A DNA stretch of 64,000 nucleotides from Mucilaginibacter rubeus (GTDB lineage Bacteria > Bacteroidota > Bacteroidia > Sphingobacteriales > Sphingobacteriaceae): contig NZ_BMKD01000004.1 of NCBI RefSeq assembly GCF_014643835.1, positions 62,001 to 126,000 of the forward strand, in the 5' to 3' direction. A program made the position numbers and the translations under genes. The notes beneath the pieces were generated by a model that made no database searches, was not told the DNA's origin, and saw only the letters and a program-made list of their open reading frames with translations. Positions within the stretch are counted from its first letter, which is position 1, and each line of letters opens with the position of its first letter. Below, one piece after another: positions 18,404 to 26,813 of the stretch.

Positions 18404-19108
18404 TCAAGGGGTACTTGCTGCTACTGGTATTATTTTTCCGTTAAAAAATTTGCTCCCGGTTAAGGCAAAATCAGCGATATATTTACCCATTTCAAACGCC
18501 ATTACAGGCGATTGATAACCAGGAAAAGCCTGTTCCAGCATCTCGGTTTGTGCCGATCCTAAAGCCAGGCAATTTACTTTGATCCCTTGTTCGGTTAACT
18601 CCTGTGCTAAACATTCGGTTAGCGTATGCAATGCTGATTTACTTGCTGAGTAAGCCGCCAGCCCCGGAAATTTAGCGCTCCCCTGAAATCCTCCCATGCT
18701 GCCAATATTAACAATGTGCGAGCCCGCAGGCATTAAAGGAAGCAATGCCTGGATAGCACGTACATGACCAATAAAATTGCTTTGCAACATCTCTACAAAA
18801 TCCGACTCGAGTAATTCAGCAAATGGCTTATTGATAAGCACCCCTGCATTGTTGATTAAAATATCAACCCGATTATCAAAATGTGATGCGATGAACTGCT
18901 GCAAACCTTCATAATCATCATGCACTATATCAAATTTTAAAGCAAACAACTGGCAATCGGGGTTTAAACCATGTGCTATCTCCAGCAAACGTTCCAGTTT
19001 ATCCTGTGAGCGGGCCAGGGCTATTACCTTATGGCTGCCCGAAAGTATCAGTTCAATTACGGCTTCAAAGCCCACGCCGCTACTGGCGCCGGTTATTATG
19101 ATGTTCAT
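18404..19108 (-). CDS. Short-chain dehydrogenase/reductase
   Basis: This 234-residue classical SDR has the nucleotide-binding TGASSGVG motif (7-14), NNAG (86-89), Ser137 and the catalytic Tyr153 and Lys157 (YSASK). It would oxidise or reduce an alcohol or ketone with NAD(P). The substrate cannot be read from the sequence. Upstream lies a short copy of the CCCCCTAAAGGGGG repeat, which separates it from phenylalanine hydroxylase. Confidence 0.92.
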   Translation of the reverse strand: MNIIITGASSGVGFEAVIELILSGSHKVIALARSQDKLERLLEIAHGLNPDCQLFALKFDIVHDDYEGLQQFIASHFDNRVDILINNAGVLINKPFAELLESDFVEMLQSNFIGHVRAIQALLPLMPAGSHIVNIGSMGGFQGSAKFPGLAAYSASKSALHTLTECLAQELTEQGIKVNCLALGSAQTEMLEQAFPGYQSPVMAFEMGKYIADFALTGSKFFNGKIIPVAASTP

Positions 19109-19119
19109 ATGCCCCCTAA

Positions 19120-19223
19120 CCCCCTAAAGGGGGAATGATTATTTATTATTAATTTCATTTCCCACGCGTCCTTGCCTCGTTCTTCACAATGACGCGTGAT
19201 TTATCCTCTAAGATGATAAATCA
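19120..19223. repeat. CCCCCTAAAGGGGGAATGA repeat, GTCATTG-like fragment and hairpin
   Basis: Positions 19120-19138 carry a 19-base word identical to 53535-53553. ACGCGT/TGACGCGT with CCTCGTTCTTCACAATGAC (about 19164-19197) looks like a half copy of the GTCATTG palindromes. A final hairpin, TGATTTATC/GATAAATCA (19197-19223), lies just downstream of the hydroxylase stop and may terminate it. Confidence 0.65.
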
Positions 19224-19226
19224 ACG

Positions 19227-21008
19227 CTAAACTACCAATTTTTGCTCAACCGGGTGCTTAATCAGGTAAAAGCCGTCGCTGATGAGCTTACCATATTCAG
19301 GCTCGTTACGGCCCTTTTCTTCAAGAAAATGCTTGATTTCGGCTGCTAACACTGGGTCTACACCTTCATGGTCAAGTATTTCCAGTATCTCGAGGGCACA
19401 AAGCCAATCGTCATGATGATCTTTTTGGAGTTGCTGCCATACATTGCCTAAAAAACCATAATCACCATGGTTAATGCGGCAATTTCGTACCTGCTGGTAA
19501 AGCTTGTGCAATTCTTTGGTTTTATGATCATGCCGGGCGTGATGGGTTTCTGTTTTGGATTTATAAACAATGGTTTCATAAGCTTCCCTGTCGGCCGCGC
19601 CACAAAATACCGAAATGATCTCTTCGCCAACGGCCATGTCATAAACGCCCCAGGCCGGATCAAACAACAACGTTCCATTATCATCAGTAACGGTTACGTT
19701 ATCAAAAGTGATCAGGCAGATTTTGCCATCCTCCGAAAGGATATTTTTAATAATGCCTTTTACGGTGATCCCGCTTTCAAAATGCAGTTCGGTTCCCAAC
19801 CCTTTTATCATACCCGCTGCTTTCAGATCATCCTCCGAAAAATCCTCCAAAGGTGTATTGTGATAGCCTTTCAATTTACCAACCGGCGAACTGAAACCAT
19901 CTTTATGATAATCTTTACCATGCCCTTTTAACTGTTTATAGTTTAGGCCCAGCGCGGTGGGACCGGTGGTTTTTATAAAATAAGGCTTGCCGGCTGCATC
20001 TGTCTTAAAATCGGTAATGTTACCCGAAACCTGCAAGCCTGAACTGTAAACAGCCGTACAGGTATTTTTGCTTTCAACGGCCTTGTTTAATCCGTAAGCA
20101 CCACCTTTTCTGAAAGCCATGGTATTGGCAAACTCCTCCAGCACACTGATCAGGTTTTGAAAATCGGGGGTTACGAAAAGCTGGGGCTGCGGCTTGGTGA
20201 TATCATAGGGATATTTAACAGCGTCAATAGTATACCATAGCTTTTGAACATCTTTATTCATACAGGTTGAACTTTCACCGATAGATGAAAGCAGGCCTGC
20301 ACCATAGATTTTTGGCTGTTCAAGAGTGCCTATTAAGCCGTACTCTACCGTCCACCAGTGTAAGCGGCTTAGCAACGCCATTTCCGAAGGTTCACCCATA
20401 TTCTCCTGGCAATAAGTTACCAGCTCTTCGGCTTTAAGGATTTCCTGTTCATCGGCATCAGGCATTTCTTTTAATATCGATAGTGCGCGGATAGCCTCAT
20501 AAAGCTCAAAATCCTGTGCCGAAAACATGGCTTTAGCCCCTATCGATCCAAAATAACTCAGGTATTCATGGTAATCCTTGTCGGCAATTATGGGCGCATG
20601 CCCTGCCGATTCATGAATGATATCAGGAGCTGGAGTATATTCAATATGTTTTAACTGGCGTATATCAGCGGCGATAACCAGCACCCGGTACGCCTGGTAC
20701 TCCATAAAGGCCGCCGGCGGGATAAAGCCGTCGACCGTAACAGCACCCCAGCCAATTTTGCCGAGGGCATCATTCATCTCCTGTAAATTGGGAATATGTT
20801 CAATAGTTAAACCTGCTTTTTGCAGGCCGGGAATGTACGGGTAGTAAGCGACATCCTTTAGATAACTATAATTTTGGCGCATGACATAGCGCCACACCGC
20901 ATGATCGATAGGCGTATAATGCTCGTAGTGCTGGTCGACTATAAATTGTTTTAAATGACCGGGCAATGCCGCAACCTGCGGATTATTAAAATCATTAAAA
21001 TGGCTCAT
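19227..21008 (-). CDS. phhA: Phenylalanine 4-monooxygenase, long form
   Basis: This enzyme hydroxylates phenylalanine to tyrosine using tetrahydropterin and oxygen. The iron ligands of the aromatic amino acid hydroxylase family are visible: His132 and His137 in PDIIHESAGHAP, and Glu222 in HWWTVEYGLIG. The protein is 593 residues, about twice the simple bacterial enzyme. The catalytic part covers roughly residues 40-330, and the remaining 260 residues form an extension with no motif I know. Tyrosine catabolic genes occur 11-16 kb further on, so the enzyme probably feeds that pathway. Whether the long form has another substrate is open. Confidence 0.93.
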   Translation of the reverse strand: MSHFNDFNNPQVAALPGHLKQFIVDQHYEHYTPIDHAVWRYVMRQNYSYLKDVAYYPYIPGLQKAGLTIEHIPNLQEMNDALGKIGWGAVTVDGFIPPAAFMEYQAYRVLVIAADIRQLKHIEYTPAPDIIHESAGHAPIIADKDYHEYLSYFGSIGAKAMFSAQDFELYEAIRALSILKEMPDADEQEILKAEELVTYCQENMGEPSEMALLSRLHWWTVEYGLIGTLEQPKIYGAGLLSSIGESSTCMNKDVQKLWYTIDAVKYPYDITKPQPQLFVTPDFQNLISVLEEFANTMAFRKGGAYGLNKAVESKNTCTAVYSSGLQVSGNITDFKTDAAGKPYFIKTTGPTALGLNYKQLKGHGKDYHKDGFSSPVGKLKGYHNTPLEDFSEDDLKAAGMIKGLGTELHFESGITVKGIIKNILSEDGKICLITFDNVTVTDDNGTLLFDPAWGVYDMAVGEEIISVFCGAADREAYETIVYKSKTETHHARHDHKTKELHKLYQQVRNCRINHGDYGFLGNVWQQLQKDHHDDWLCALEILEILDHEGVDPVLAAEIKHFLEEKGRNEPEYGKLISDGFYLIKHPVEQKLVV

Positions 21009-21108
21009 TGATAACTGGCGATTTATAATACAACGCCAAGTTTAGCAGATGGTTGCCATGAAAACAAGTTTCAGTTTATTATTCTGAAATTAAAATAACA
21101 GCAAAATA

Positions 21109-22068
21109 TTATTCTTCTATTGGATGATTTTCCAATTTTGGTTCTTCGCCTTTTTTAAGGCCAGCCTCAAGTCGTTTAGGAATAAGCACATAATATACAC
21201 CTAATAAAGCTACAATAATTGAGATGAGATAAAATCCAAAGCTCAGGTACACAGCCATATCTTCGGCCAGGTTAAACTGCCGGGCCAGTGTAAGGAACAG
21301 CGCGTCGCGGATACCGCCGCCGCCCAAACTAAATGGAATAATTGCCGCTAACGACGAGAAAAGAAACGATAGCAGATACGGAGCAAACTTACCGTTGAAA
21401 TCCTGCGCAAGCAGTAAACAAATAATGGTAAGCAATTGCATGCTTTGTACACCTATGGCTTTTAAATGTGCCTGTATAAAGTTGTGGGTGTATTCTTTAA
21501 AAAATTTACGGGCTACGGCGTAATAGATCACAGAACCAACCGATACTATACCAAGCGGCCAGGCCAGGTGATAGGGAAAACTCGGTATTAAAACAACCAG
21601 CCCCACTACAATGGCGCCTATCGCCCAAAAACCGCTAAGCCTGTCAAACAGGATGGCCCAGAACACTTTTTTTGTAGGTAAATGATAGCGTTTGTGCAAC
21701 AGGTAAATTTTGTAACCATCGCCACCGATACCGCCGGGCAATAGCACGTTATAGCACAAGCCAAGAAAATACAGGCGGAGGTTGAAGCGCCAGTCTAACC
21801 GTAAACCAATGGATTTGAAATAGCTTAATAACCGCCATGATGAAAAAAACATCGACCCGATATAACAGGCAATAGCGGCAGCTAACCAGGCGCGGTCGGC
21901 ATGGAGTAAGCGATATTTAATTTTAGCAAACGGCACCTTACTGAATACATAGTAAAGCAAACCACCGGTTACTACTATGATAAGGATTACTTTTATAACG
22001 CCCCAAAGCTTACCTTTCCAGGTTTTGTGTTCGGCACCTTCGTCAATGAGATCTTCTGTTTGTGTCAT
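21109..22068 (-). CDS. Lysylphosphatidylglycerol synthase TM region family protein
   Basis: This 319-residue protein has about eight membrane helices and belongs to the UPF0104/AglD_2 family. Typical stretches are LPGGIGGDGYKIYLLHKRYH (near residue 115) and FSLGGGGIRDALFLTLARQF (near 245). The C-terminal aminoacyl-transferase domain of MprF is absent, so it is not a complete lysyl-phosphatidylglycerol synthase. Relatives are thought to be lipid flippase-like or glycosylation-associated membrane proteins; none of this is proven here. Confidence 0.9.
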   Translation of the reverse strand: MTQTEDLIDEGAEHKTWKGKLWGVIKVILIIVVTGGLLYYVFSKVPFAKIKYRLLHADRAWLAAAIACYIGSMFFSSWRLLSYFKSIGLRLDWRFNLRLYFLGLCYNVLLPGGIGGDGYKIYLLHKRYHLPTKKVFWAILFDRLSGFWAIGAIVVGLVVLIPSFPYHLAWPLGIVSVGSVIYYAVARKFFKEYTHNFIQAHLKAIGVQSMQLLTIICLLLAQDFNGKFAPYLLSFLFSSLAAIIPFSLGGGGIRDALFLTLARQFNLAEDMAVYLSFGFYLISIIVALLGVYYVLIPKRLEAGLKKGEEPKLENHPIEE

Positions 22069-22291
22069 TCGGCTGCAAAGCTATGTTATTTTTTTATTTC
22101 GATGTATCGGATAGTCAATTAACAAAAAAACTTCATTTTGTTTTCAGGAAACATTAAAACCAGTAAATCAGGTTATTATTTCGGGGAGGGATCAATGTAA
22201 AATGGCAAAGGCAATCTCACACCAGTGTAATCGTACTTTCAACTGAGTGTAATCATAATATTAAATGGGTGAAATCCTTGTTTCAAAGTGT

Positions 22292-22299
22292 TATTTTTG
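22292..22299 (+). promoter_or_regulatory. -7 box of the aguB operon
   Basis: TATTTTTG at 22292-22299 matches TAnnTTTG and lies 16 bases before the chosen aguB start. The leader carries TTTGGAGATG, a weak ribosome-binding sequence. Confidence 0.5.
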
Positions 22300-22315
22300 C
22301 GCAAATTTTTTGGAG

Positions 22316-23185
22316 ATGAGTAAAGTAAAAGTTGGTTTAGTACAAATGAGCTGTACTGCTGATAAAGAGCAGAACCTGCAAAAAGCAATTGTTAAAGTAA
22401 GGGAAGCGGCTGCTAAAGGCGCGCAAATAGTTTGTTTACAGGAACTTTTTACCTCACTTTATTTTTGCGATGAAGAAGATTACAATAATTTTAAGCTGGC
22501 CGAAGCTATTCCCGGCCCATCAACCGATGAGCTTTCAAAAGTTGCTGCCGAGCTTAATGTGGTGATCATTGCTTCATTGTTTGAAAAACGTGCTCAGGGT
22601 GTTTACCATAACACCACCGCTGTGCTTGATGCCGACGGAAGCTATTTAGGCAAATACCGCAAAATGCATATCCCTGATGACCCGGGCTTTTACGAAAAAT
22701 TTTACTTCACTCCCGGCGATTTAGGTTACAAAGTATTTAACACCAAATTTGCCCGTGTAGGTGTACTGATCTGCTGGGACCAATGGTATCCTGAAGCTGC
22801 ACGCATCACTGCCCTAATGGGTGCCGATATATTATTTTACCCAACCGCTATCGGCTGGGCTACCACGCAGGATGAAGCAACCAACGTTGAGCAATACAAC
22901 GCATGGCAAACTATTCAACGTTCGCACGCTGTAGCTAACGGCATACACGTAGTAAGCGTTAACCGAGTGGGCGAAGAAGCCGGCGTAAAATTCTGGGGCG
23001 GTTCATTCTTTGCCAATCCTTTCGGCGCGATCATCCATCAAACATCACACGATGATGAAGAAGTTGTAGTACAGGAATTGGATCTTGATAAATCTGATTA
23101 TTACAGAAGTCACTGGCCGTTTTTGAGAGATCGTCGCATAGATTCTTATCAGCCGATAACTAAAAGGTTATTAGACGAGGACTAA
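22316..23185 (+). CDS. aguB: N-carbamoylputrescine amidase
   Basis: AguB hydrolyses N-carbamoylputrescine to putrescine, carbon dioxide and ammonia. The nitrilase-fold catalytic triad is present: Glu43 (LQELF), Lys116 (YRKMHIP) and Cys153 (LICWDQWYPE). The protein is 289 residues, the usual length. The start at 22316 (MSKVKVGLVQ) was chosen over the in-frame codon at 22265 because a promoter box lies between them. The agmatine deiminase gene follows 411 bases later, interrupted by a four-helix-bundle gene. Confidence 0.96.
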   Translation: MSKVKVGLVQMSCTADKEQNLQKAIVKVREAAAKGAQIVCLQELFTSLYFCDEEDYNNFKLAEAIPGPSTDELSKVAAELNVVIIASLFEKRAQGVYHNTTAVLDADGSYLGKYRKMHIPDDPGFYEKFYFTPGDLGYKVFNTKFARVGVLICWDQWYPEAARITALMGADILFYPTAIGWATTQDEATNVEQYNAWQTIQRSHAVANGIHVVSVNRVGEEAGVKFWGGSFFANPFGAIIHQTSHDDEEVVVQELDLDKSDYYRSHWPFLRDRRIDSYQPITKRLLDED

Positions 23186-23191
23186 TGTCTT

Positions 23192-23666
23192 GAGTCCGAA
23201 AGTCAGCAAAGTCCGAAAGAAAGAGTTTATATGAGTTTTAAGTTTGAAAAGTTAGTTGTATGGCAAAAAGCTGTCGATCTGTCGGCCGACATTCATGACC
23301 TAACCAAAACTTTTCCAAAAGATGAGTTGTTTATTTTAACATCTCAGATAAAACGGGCTGCGGATTCTATTTCATTAAATATTGCTGAAGGCTCGACCGG
23401 CCAATCAAACGCAGAGTTTAATAAATTTGTCGGTTATGCTTTACGATCGGATATTGAAGTTGTGGGATGTCTTTACTTAGCACAAAAGCGGAATTTGATA
23501 TCTGACGAAAATTTTTCAAAACTATATCAGCAATGCGAAGAAATTTTAGCAATGTTGAATGGTTTGCGTAACTCTCTAAAATAACCAATTATTAAATGTC
23601 ACCATTGAAAGATATATCACCCCAATCCTCACTTCCCGACTTTCGGACTTCCGGACTTTCGGACTC
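23192..23666. mobile_element. Putative cassette: inverted repeats enclosing a four-helix-bundle gene
   Basis: The left arm at 23192-23219 reads GAGTCCGAAAGT...AAGTCCGAAAG, and the right arm at 23640-23666 is its inverted copy, with about 24 of 28 positions matching. Each arm contains AGTCCGAAAG twice. Between them lie the whole four-helix-bundle gene and the start codon of aguA. The left arm begins six bases after the aguB stop. The right arm is translated as part of the deiminase N-terminus. In RNA the arms could pair and loop out the enclosed gene. Mobility is inferred from position and structure. Confidence 0.6.
23231..23584 (+). CDS. Four-helix-bundle protein (23S rRNA intervening-sequence protein family)
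   Basis: This 117-residue protein has the signature of the S23/IVP family: FEKLVVWQKAVDLSADIH near the start and SQIKRAADSISLNIAEGSTGQSNAEF in the middle. Family members fold as four helices, form pentamers in known structures and have basic surfaces suited to nucleic acid binding. They were first found in insertions within 23S rRNA genes. Here the gene sits between aguB and aguA inside an inverted-repeat pair and has no metabolic link to either. What it does is unknown. Confidence 0.9.
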   Translation: MSFKFEKLVVWQKAVDLSADIHDLTKTFPKDELFILTSQIKRAADSISLNIAEGSTGQSNAEFNKFVGYALRSDIEVVGCLYLAQKRNLISDENFSKLYQQCEEILAMLNGLRNSLK

Positions 23667-24699
23667 GCCTTTGGCGCAAGGCTTCTCTTTCCCTGCTGAA
23701 TGGGCTAAACATACGGCTACCTGGCTAAGCTGGCCTCACAAAGAGGCATCATGGCCTGGCAAGATCGATACCATTTACGCGCCTTACATTGAGTTTATAA
23801 AGATTGTTACCGAAGGCGAACTGGTACGCATTAACGTGACTGATGCTGATATGAAGGCCTCGGTGATTTTCCAGTTGCAAAACGCAGGTGTTGATCTTAA
23901 CAAAATAGAGATCTTTGAATTCCCGACCAATGATGCCTGGTGCCGCGACCACGGTCCGGCGTTTTTGATAAACCCTGCTACTAAACAAAAAGCCATTGTT
24001 GACTGGGGTTATAACGCCTGGGGCTGTAAGTACCCTCCTTTTGACCTGGATGACGTGATCCCTACCAAAATAGGTAATCACTTCGGTTTGCCGGTATTTA
24101 ATCCCGGCATAGTAATGGAAGGCGGCTCGGTCGACTTTAACGGCAAAGGCACTATTTTAACTACCACTGCCTGCCTGCTCAACAAAAACCGCAACCCGCA
24201 GCTTAACCAGCAACAGATTGAAAGCTACCTGCAAAATTATTATGGCGCAGAACAGATCCTTTGGCTGGGTGATGGTATTGTAGGTGACGATACCGACGGA
24301 CATATCGACGATATCACCCGCTTTGTAAACGAGGATACCGTAGTTACCGTTGTTGAGGAAGATAAGAATGATGAGAACTACCACATCCTTCAGGAAAACC
24401 TCGAAACGCTGAAGACCATGCGCCTGCTTAACGGCAAACAGCTAAACATTGTTGAATTGCCCATGCCTGATGCGGTTGTTTATGAAGATACCCGCTTACC
24501 GGCCTCTTACGCTAATTTTTATATAGCCAACTCGGCCGTGATTGTGCCTACTTACTGTTCAAAGAACGATGATAAAGCGCTTGATATATTAACCAAATGC
24601 TTCCCCGACCGAAAGGTTGTAGGCATTGACAGCACCGACATTATCTGGGGCCTCGGCAGTTTCCATTGCCTCAGCCAGCAGGAACCAAGCCCCCTCTAA
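23596..24699 (+). CDS. aguA: Agmatine deiminase
   Basis: AguA converts agmatine to N-carbamoylputrescine, the substrate of the neighbouring AguB. The 367-residue protein has the guanidino-modifying fold with MEGGSVDFNGKGT (174-186), TDGHIDD (233-239, catalytic His236) and the nucleophile Cys358 in GLGSFHCLSQQEP. The family core begins near residue 30 (FSFPAEWAKHTATW). Residues 13-25 (LPDFRTSGLSDSP) come from the right repeat arm of the cassette. TTG at 23671 would skip this extension and is a possible start. The last three residues (SPL) and the stop are formed by the repeat at 24688. Confidence 0.95.
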   Translation: MSPLKDISPQSSLPDFRTSGLSDSPLAQGFSFPAEWAKHTATWLSWPHKEASWPGKIDTIYAPYIEFIKIVTEGELVRINVTDADMKASVIFQLQNAGVDLNKIEIFEFPTNDAWCRDHGPAFLINPATKQKAIVDWGYNAWGCKYPPFDLDDVIPTKIGNHFGLPVFNPGIVMEGGSVDFNGKGTILTTTACLLNKNRNPQLNQQQIESYLQNYYGAEQILWLGDGIVGDDTDGHIDDITRFVNEDTVVTVVEEDKNDENYHILQENLETLKTMRLLNGKQLNIVELPMPDAVVYEDTRLPASYANFYIANSAVIVPTYCSKNDDKALDILTKCFPDRKVVGIDSTDIIWGLGSFHCLSQQEPSPL

Positions 24700-24850
24700 A
24701 TCTCCCCCGGGTAAGGGAGACTTGGGGCGTCGCCCTTTACGCTAATGACCATCAATGCCGTTTCTTAAAATACTAAAAAAATTAAAGCCCTCTGCATAGT
24801 GGGCTTTAATTTTTTTAGTCTCCCCTACCGGGGGAGATTTAGAGGGGGCT
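24688..24850. repeat. G/C-rich inverted repeat overlapping the aguA stop
   Basis: Arms at 24688-24722 and 24817-24850 are imperfect inverted copies of AGCCCCCTCTAAATCTCCCC. The right arm is identical over all 34 bases to 36489-36522 inside the 4-hydroxyphenylpyruvate dioxygenase gene. The interior holds TAATGACCATCA, shared with the repeat at 11.6 kb, and a terminator at 24774-24816. Confidence 0.85.
24774..24816. terminator. Bidirectional terminator inside the repeat
   Basis: The stem ATTAAAGCCC/GGGCTTTAAT has a ten-base loop and is flanked by an A run and a T run. It lies 75 bases after the aguA stop and is the likely end of the aguB-aguA transcript. Confidence 0.88.
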
Positions 24851-24907
24851 TTCACCGCCTTTATCCCCTACTTTACCGACATCTCCCCTTACATCGCCAA
24901 CAATTGA

Positions 24908-24938
24908 TTGACCCGCCTGCCCTGTTGCTGTAGTTTTG
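24908..24938 (+). promoter_or_regulatory. Promoter of the first LiaF-like gene
   Basis: TTG (24908-24910), 20 bases and TAGTTTTG (24931-24938) match the Bacteroidota promoter layout. The same -7 box, TAGTTTTGG, precedes the paralogue at 26814. Confidence 0.6.
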
Positions 24939-24960
24939 GGTAACATTAAAACTTAAAGCG

Positions 24961-25368
24961 ATGAACAACGATATAATAAACACCGAAAACAAAAGAAATG
25001 GCAAAATCATGTTAGGAATAATTTTACTGGCCGCCGGTGGTTTATTTCTGATAGATCAGCTCAATGCCTTCCTTATTCCCGACTGGCTTTTTAGCTGGCC
25101 AATGTGGTTCATAGCCTGGGGCGCTTACATGGGTGCCAAACATGACTTTAAAAAACCATCATGGATCTTTATGATACTGTTAGGCATCATATTCCTGGTA
25201 AATGATAACGTTTATAACGCCGACCGCATAACCTGGCCAATTGCATTGATGCTGCTTGGTACCTGGATAGCCATCAAACCGGCCAAACAAACCGACCGGG
25301 ACTTCTGGGAAAAGAACGAAAAAGCTAAACAACACTTCGACTTTGAACAACCCAAAACCGAAGCTTAA
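24961..25368 (+). CDS. LiaF-like membrane protein without the C-terminal domain (DUF5668-type)
   Basis: This 135-residue membrane protein has three or four short hydrophobic segments with the pattern GIILLAAGGLFLIDQLN, WPMWFIAWGAYMG and SWIFMILLGIIFL, as in the membrane domain of LiaF-type proteins. Its first five codons are identical in DNA to those of the gene at 26814, and the two proteins align over the membrane part, so they are paralogues. It lacks the C-terminal beta-rich domain of the longer copy and ends in a charged tail. It may act in the same envelope-stress pathway. Confidence 0.82.
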   Translation: MNNDIINTENKRNGKIMLGIILLAAGGLFLIDQLNAFLIPDWLFSWPMWFIAWGAYMGAKHDFKKPSWIFMILLGIIFLVNDNVYNADRITWPIALMLLGTWIAIKPAKQTDRDFWEKNEKAKQHFDFEQPKTEA

Positions 25369-25390
25369 ACTCAATCATCCATCATATATC

Positions 25391-25425
25391 AAAGCCGGGG
25401 CATTTTTAAAAAGCTCCGGCTTTTT
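25391..25425. terminator. Rho-independent terminator
   Basis: AAAGCCGG pairs with CCGGCTTT around a short loop, followed by TTTTTG. It lies between the converging genes at 24961 and 25453. Confidence 0.85.
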
Positions 25426-25452
25426 GTTTGTCCTCCCATCGATTTAAAAATA

Positions 25453-26595
25453 TTATAAGTCGACATAAAACCATGGCATTTTAAAAAGTCCCTTTTTCTC
25501 CATTACACGCACCGTTGAGCCAACACTTGTATGGTAATAAAAAGATTTGGGAACTATAATATATTCCGCTTCGTGATGATCCCCCCAACTATCTATCCGG
25601 ATATGATAATTAGTTGCATGCTTATAGGAGATAAATTTATCGGTTACAGTTGTAGAATAGATTTGAGCACTTGACTTATCAAAAGAACAATTAACATTGG
25701 CTATTACCCCTATAGCATAAGCTGCTGAAAATATAATCATTAGTAAAAATTGCCCGATACGTGAACTATATGTGTTATTAAATCCTTTCACTGCTAATAC
25801 TCCGAGAATAACTGAACCTAAAATCAGACTTGGAACAGTTAATTTATCATAGTTAGTTATGTGATAATAATTCAGAGATTTTAAAACCAATAATAATACT
25901 CCGAGATATAAGCCCGGCATTACATTGTTATAAGCGCTGTTTCTTTTAGAAATTAATGTTACAAGCCCCTTACTGAAATAAATAATCGAAATACCAATTA
26001 AAGGAAAAACCAATAATATTGCATCAGCCGCGCTGGTATCCCTCAGAAAAAACAAGAACAATACAAAAAGTACAAACCCAACAAAGTTGTATATCCCCGA
26101 TAACCGTGTTATTGCTTTAAACTTGTCTGTCCTCTCCCCTTCGCTATATCCCAAATTAGCATTATTTATTATATCATTTTTCTCCTTTTCGTAATCTTCT
26201 TTATTTAAATCCTTAAGATTAGTGCGCAACCAAGAGGTTAGGTTATTAAGATTCCCGATGCTTGAATAGTCGCGAATTTTTATTTTGGAATAGCCTGCTT
26301 CTACAGGCTCAATAACAATTACCTTATTGTTAATCCTGAAACCTTTAATATCAGCACGCAAAAGCTCTTTGGTACCAAATACGGTCGTTCTTACAATACT
26401 GTAATCAGATATTATAAGCTTACTTTTAAATTGGTTTATTAATGTTACCACACCTCCCGTTCCAAATACAACGGGGAATATAATAAGTCCATTAGTCGGT
26501 TTAGTTAGCAGGAATAATGAAAAAACAATTGCTGATGTCCCCATTGCTCCATAAAAAATTCGCCAGTATAGCGATATAGTGTATTCCTGTTCCAT
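25453..26595 (-). CDS. Multi-span membrane protein of unknown function
   Basis: This 380-residue protein has two membrane helices near the N-terminus (about 12-50), then a beta-rich stretch (LIISDYSIVRTTVFGTKELLRADIKGF) resembling a bacterial PH-like domain. About six further helices follow between 165 and 300, then a soluble C-terminal part with YHIRIDSWGDHHEAEYIIVPK. It is more AT-rich than its neighbours. It is inserted against the direction of the LiaF-like genes and may be a later arrival. No family function is known to me. Confidence 0.75.
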   Translation of the reverse strand: MEQEYTISLYWRIFYGAMGTSAIVFSLFLLTKPTNGLIIFPVVFGTGGVVTLINQFKSKLIISDYSIVRTTVFGTKELLRADIKGFRINNKVIVIEPVEAGYSKIKIRDYSSIGNLNNLTSWLRTNLKDLNKEDYEKEKNDIINNANLGYSEGERTDKFKAITRLSGIYNFVGFVLFVLFLFFLRDTSAADAILLVFPLIGISIIYFSKGLVTLISKRNSAYNNVMPGLYLGVLLLVLKSLNYYHITNYDKLTVPSLILGSVILGVLAVKGFNNTYSSRIGQFLLMIIFSAAYAIGVIANVNCSFDKSSAQIYSTTVTDKFISYKHATNYHIRIDSWGDHHEAEYIIVPKSFYYHTSVGSTVRVMEKKGLFKMPWFYVDL

Positions 26596-26753
26596 TTTTT
26601 AATATGATAAAGTTTAGCACGGTTATTTACGATAAAAAACCGTCACAACATACAAATTTTTATTTTTGCCGGATGATAAAAAATCAACCGCAACTTTTTC
26701 ACCGCCAAAACATCCCCCTTCACCGATTTCTTTAAATACGTCGCCAGTTTTTG

Positions 26754-26785
26754 TTTGGCTCAACTATAATGTTACCTTAGTTTTG
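26754..26785 (+). promoter_or_regulatory. Promoter of the LiaF-LytS-LytTR group
   Basis: TTTG (26754-26757), 20 bases and TAGTTTTG (26778-26785) form a full consensus promoter 28 bases before the gene. The -7 box matches that of the paralogue at 24931. Confidence 0.7.
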
Positions 26786-26813
26786 GATATGATTTCAATT
26801 TGCAGATAATACA

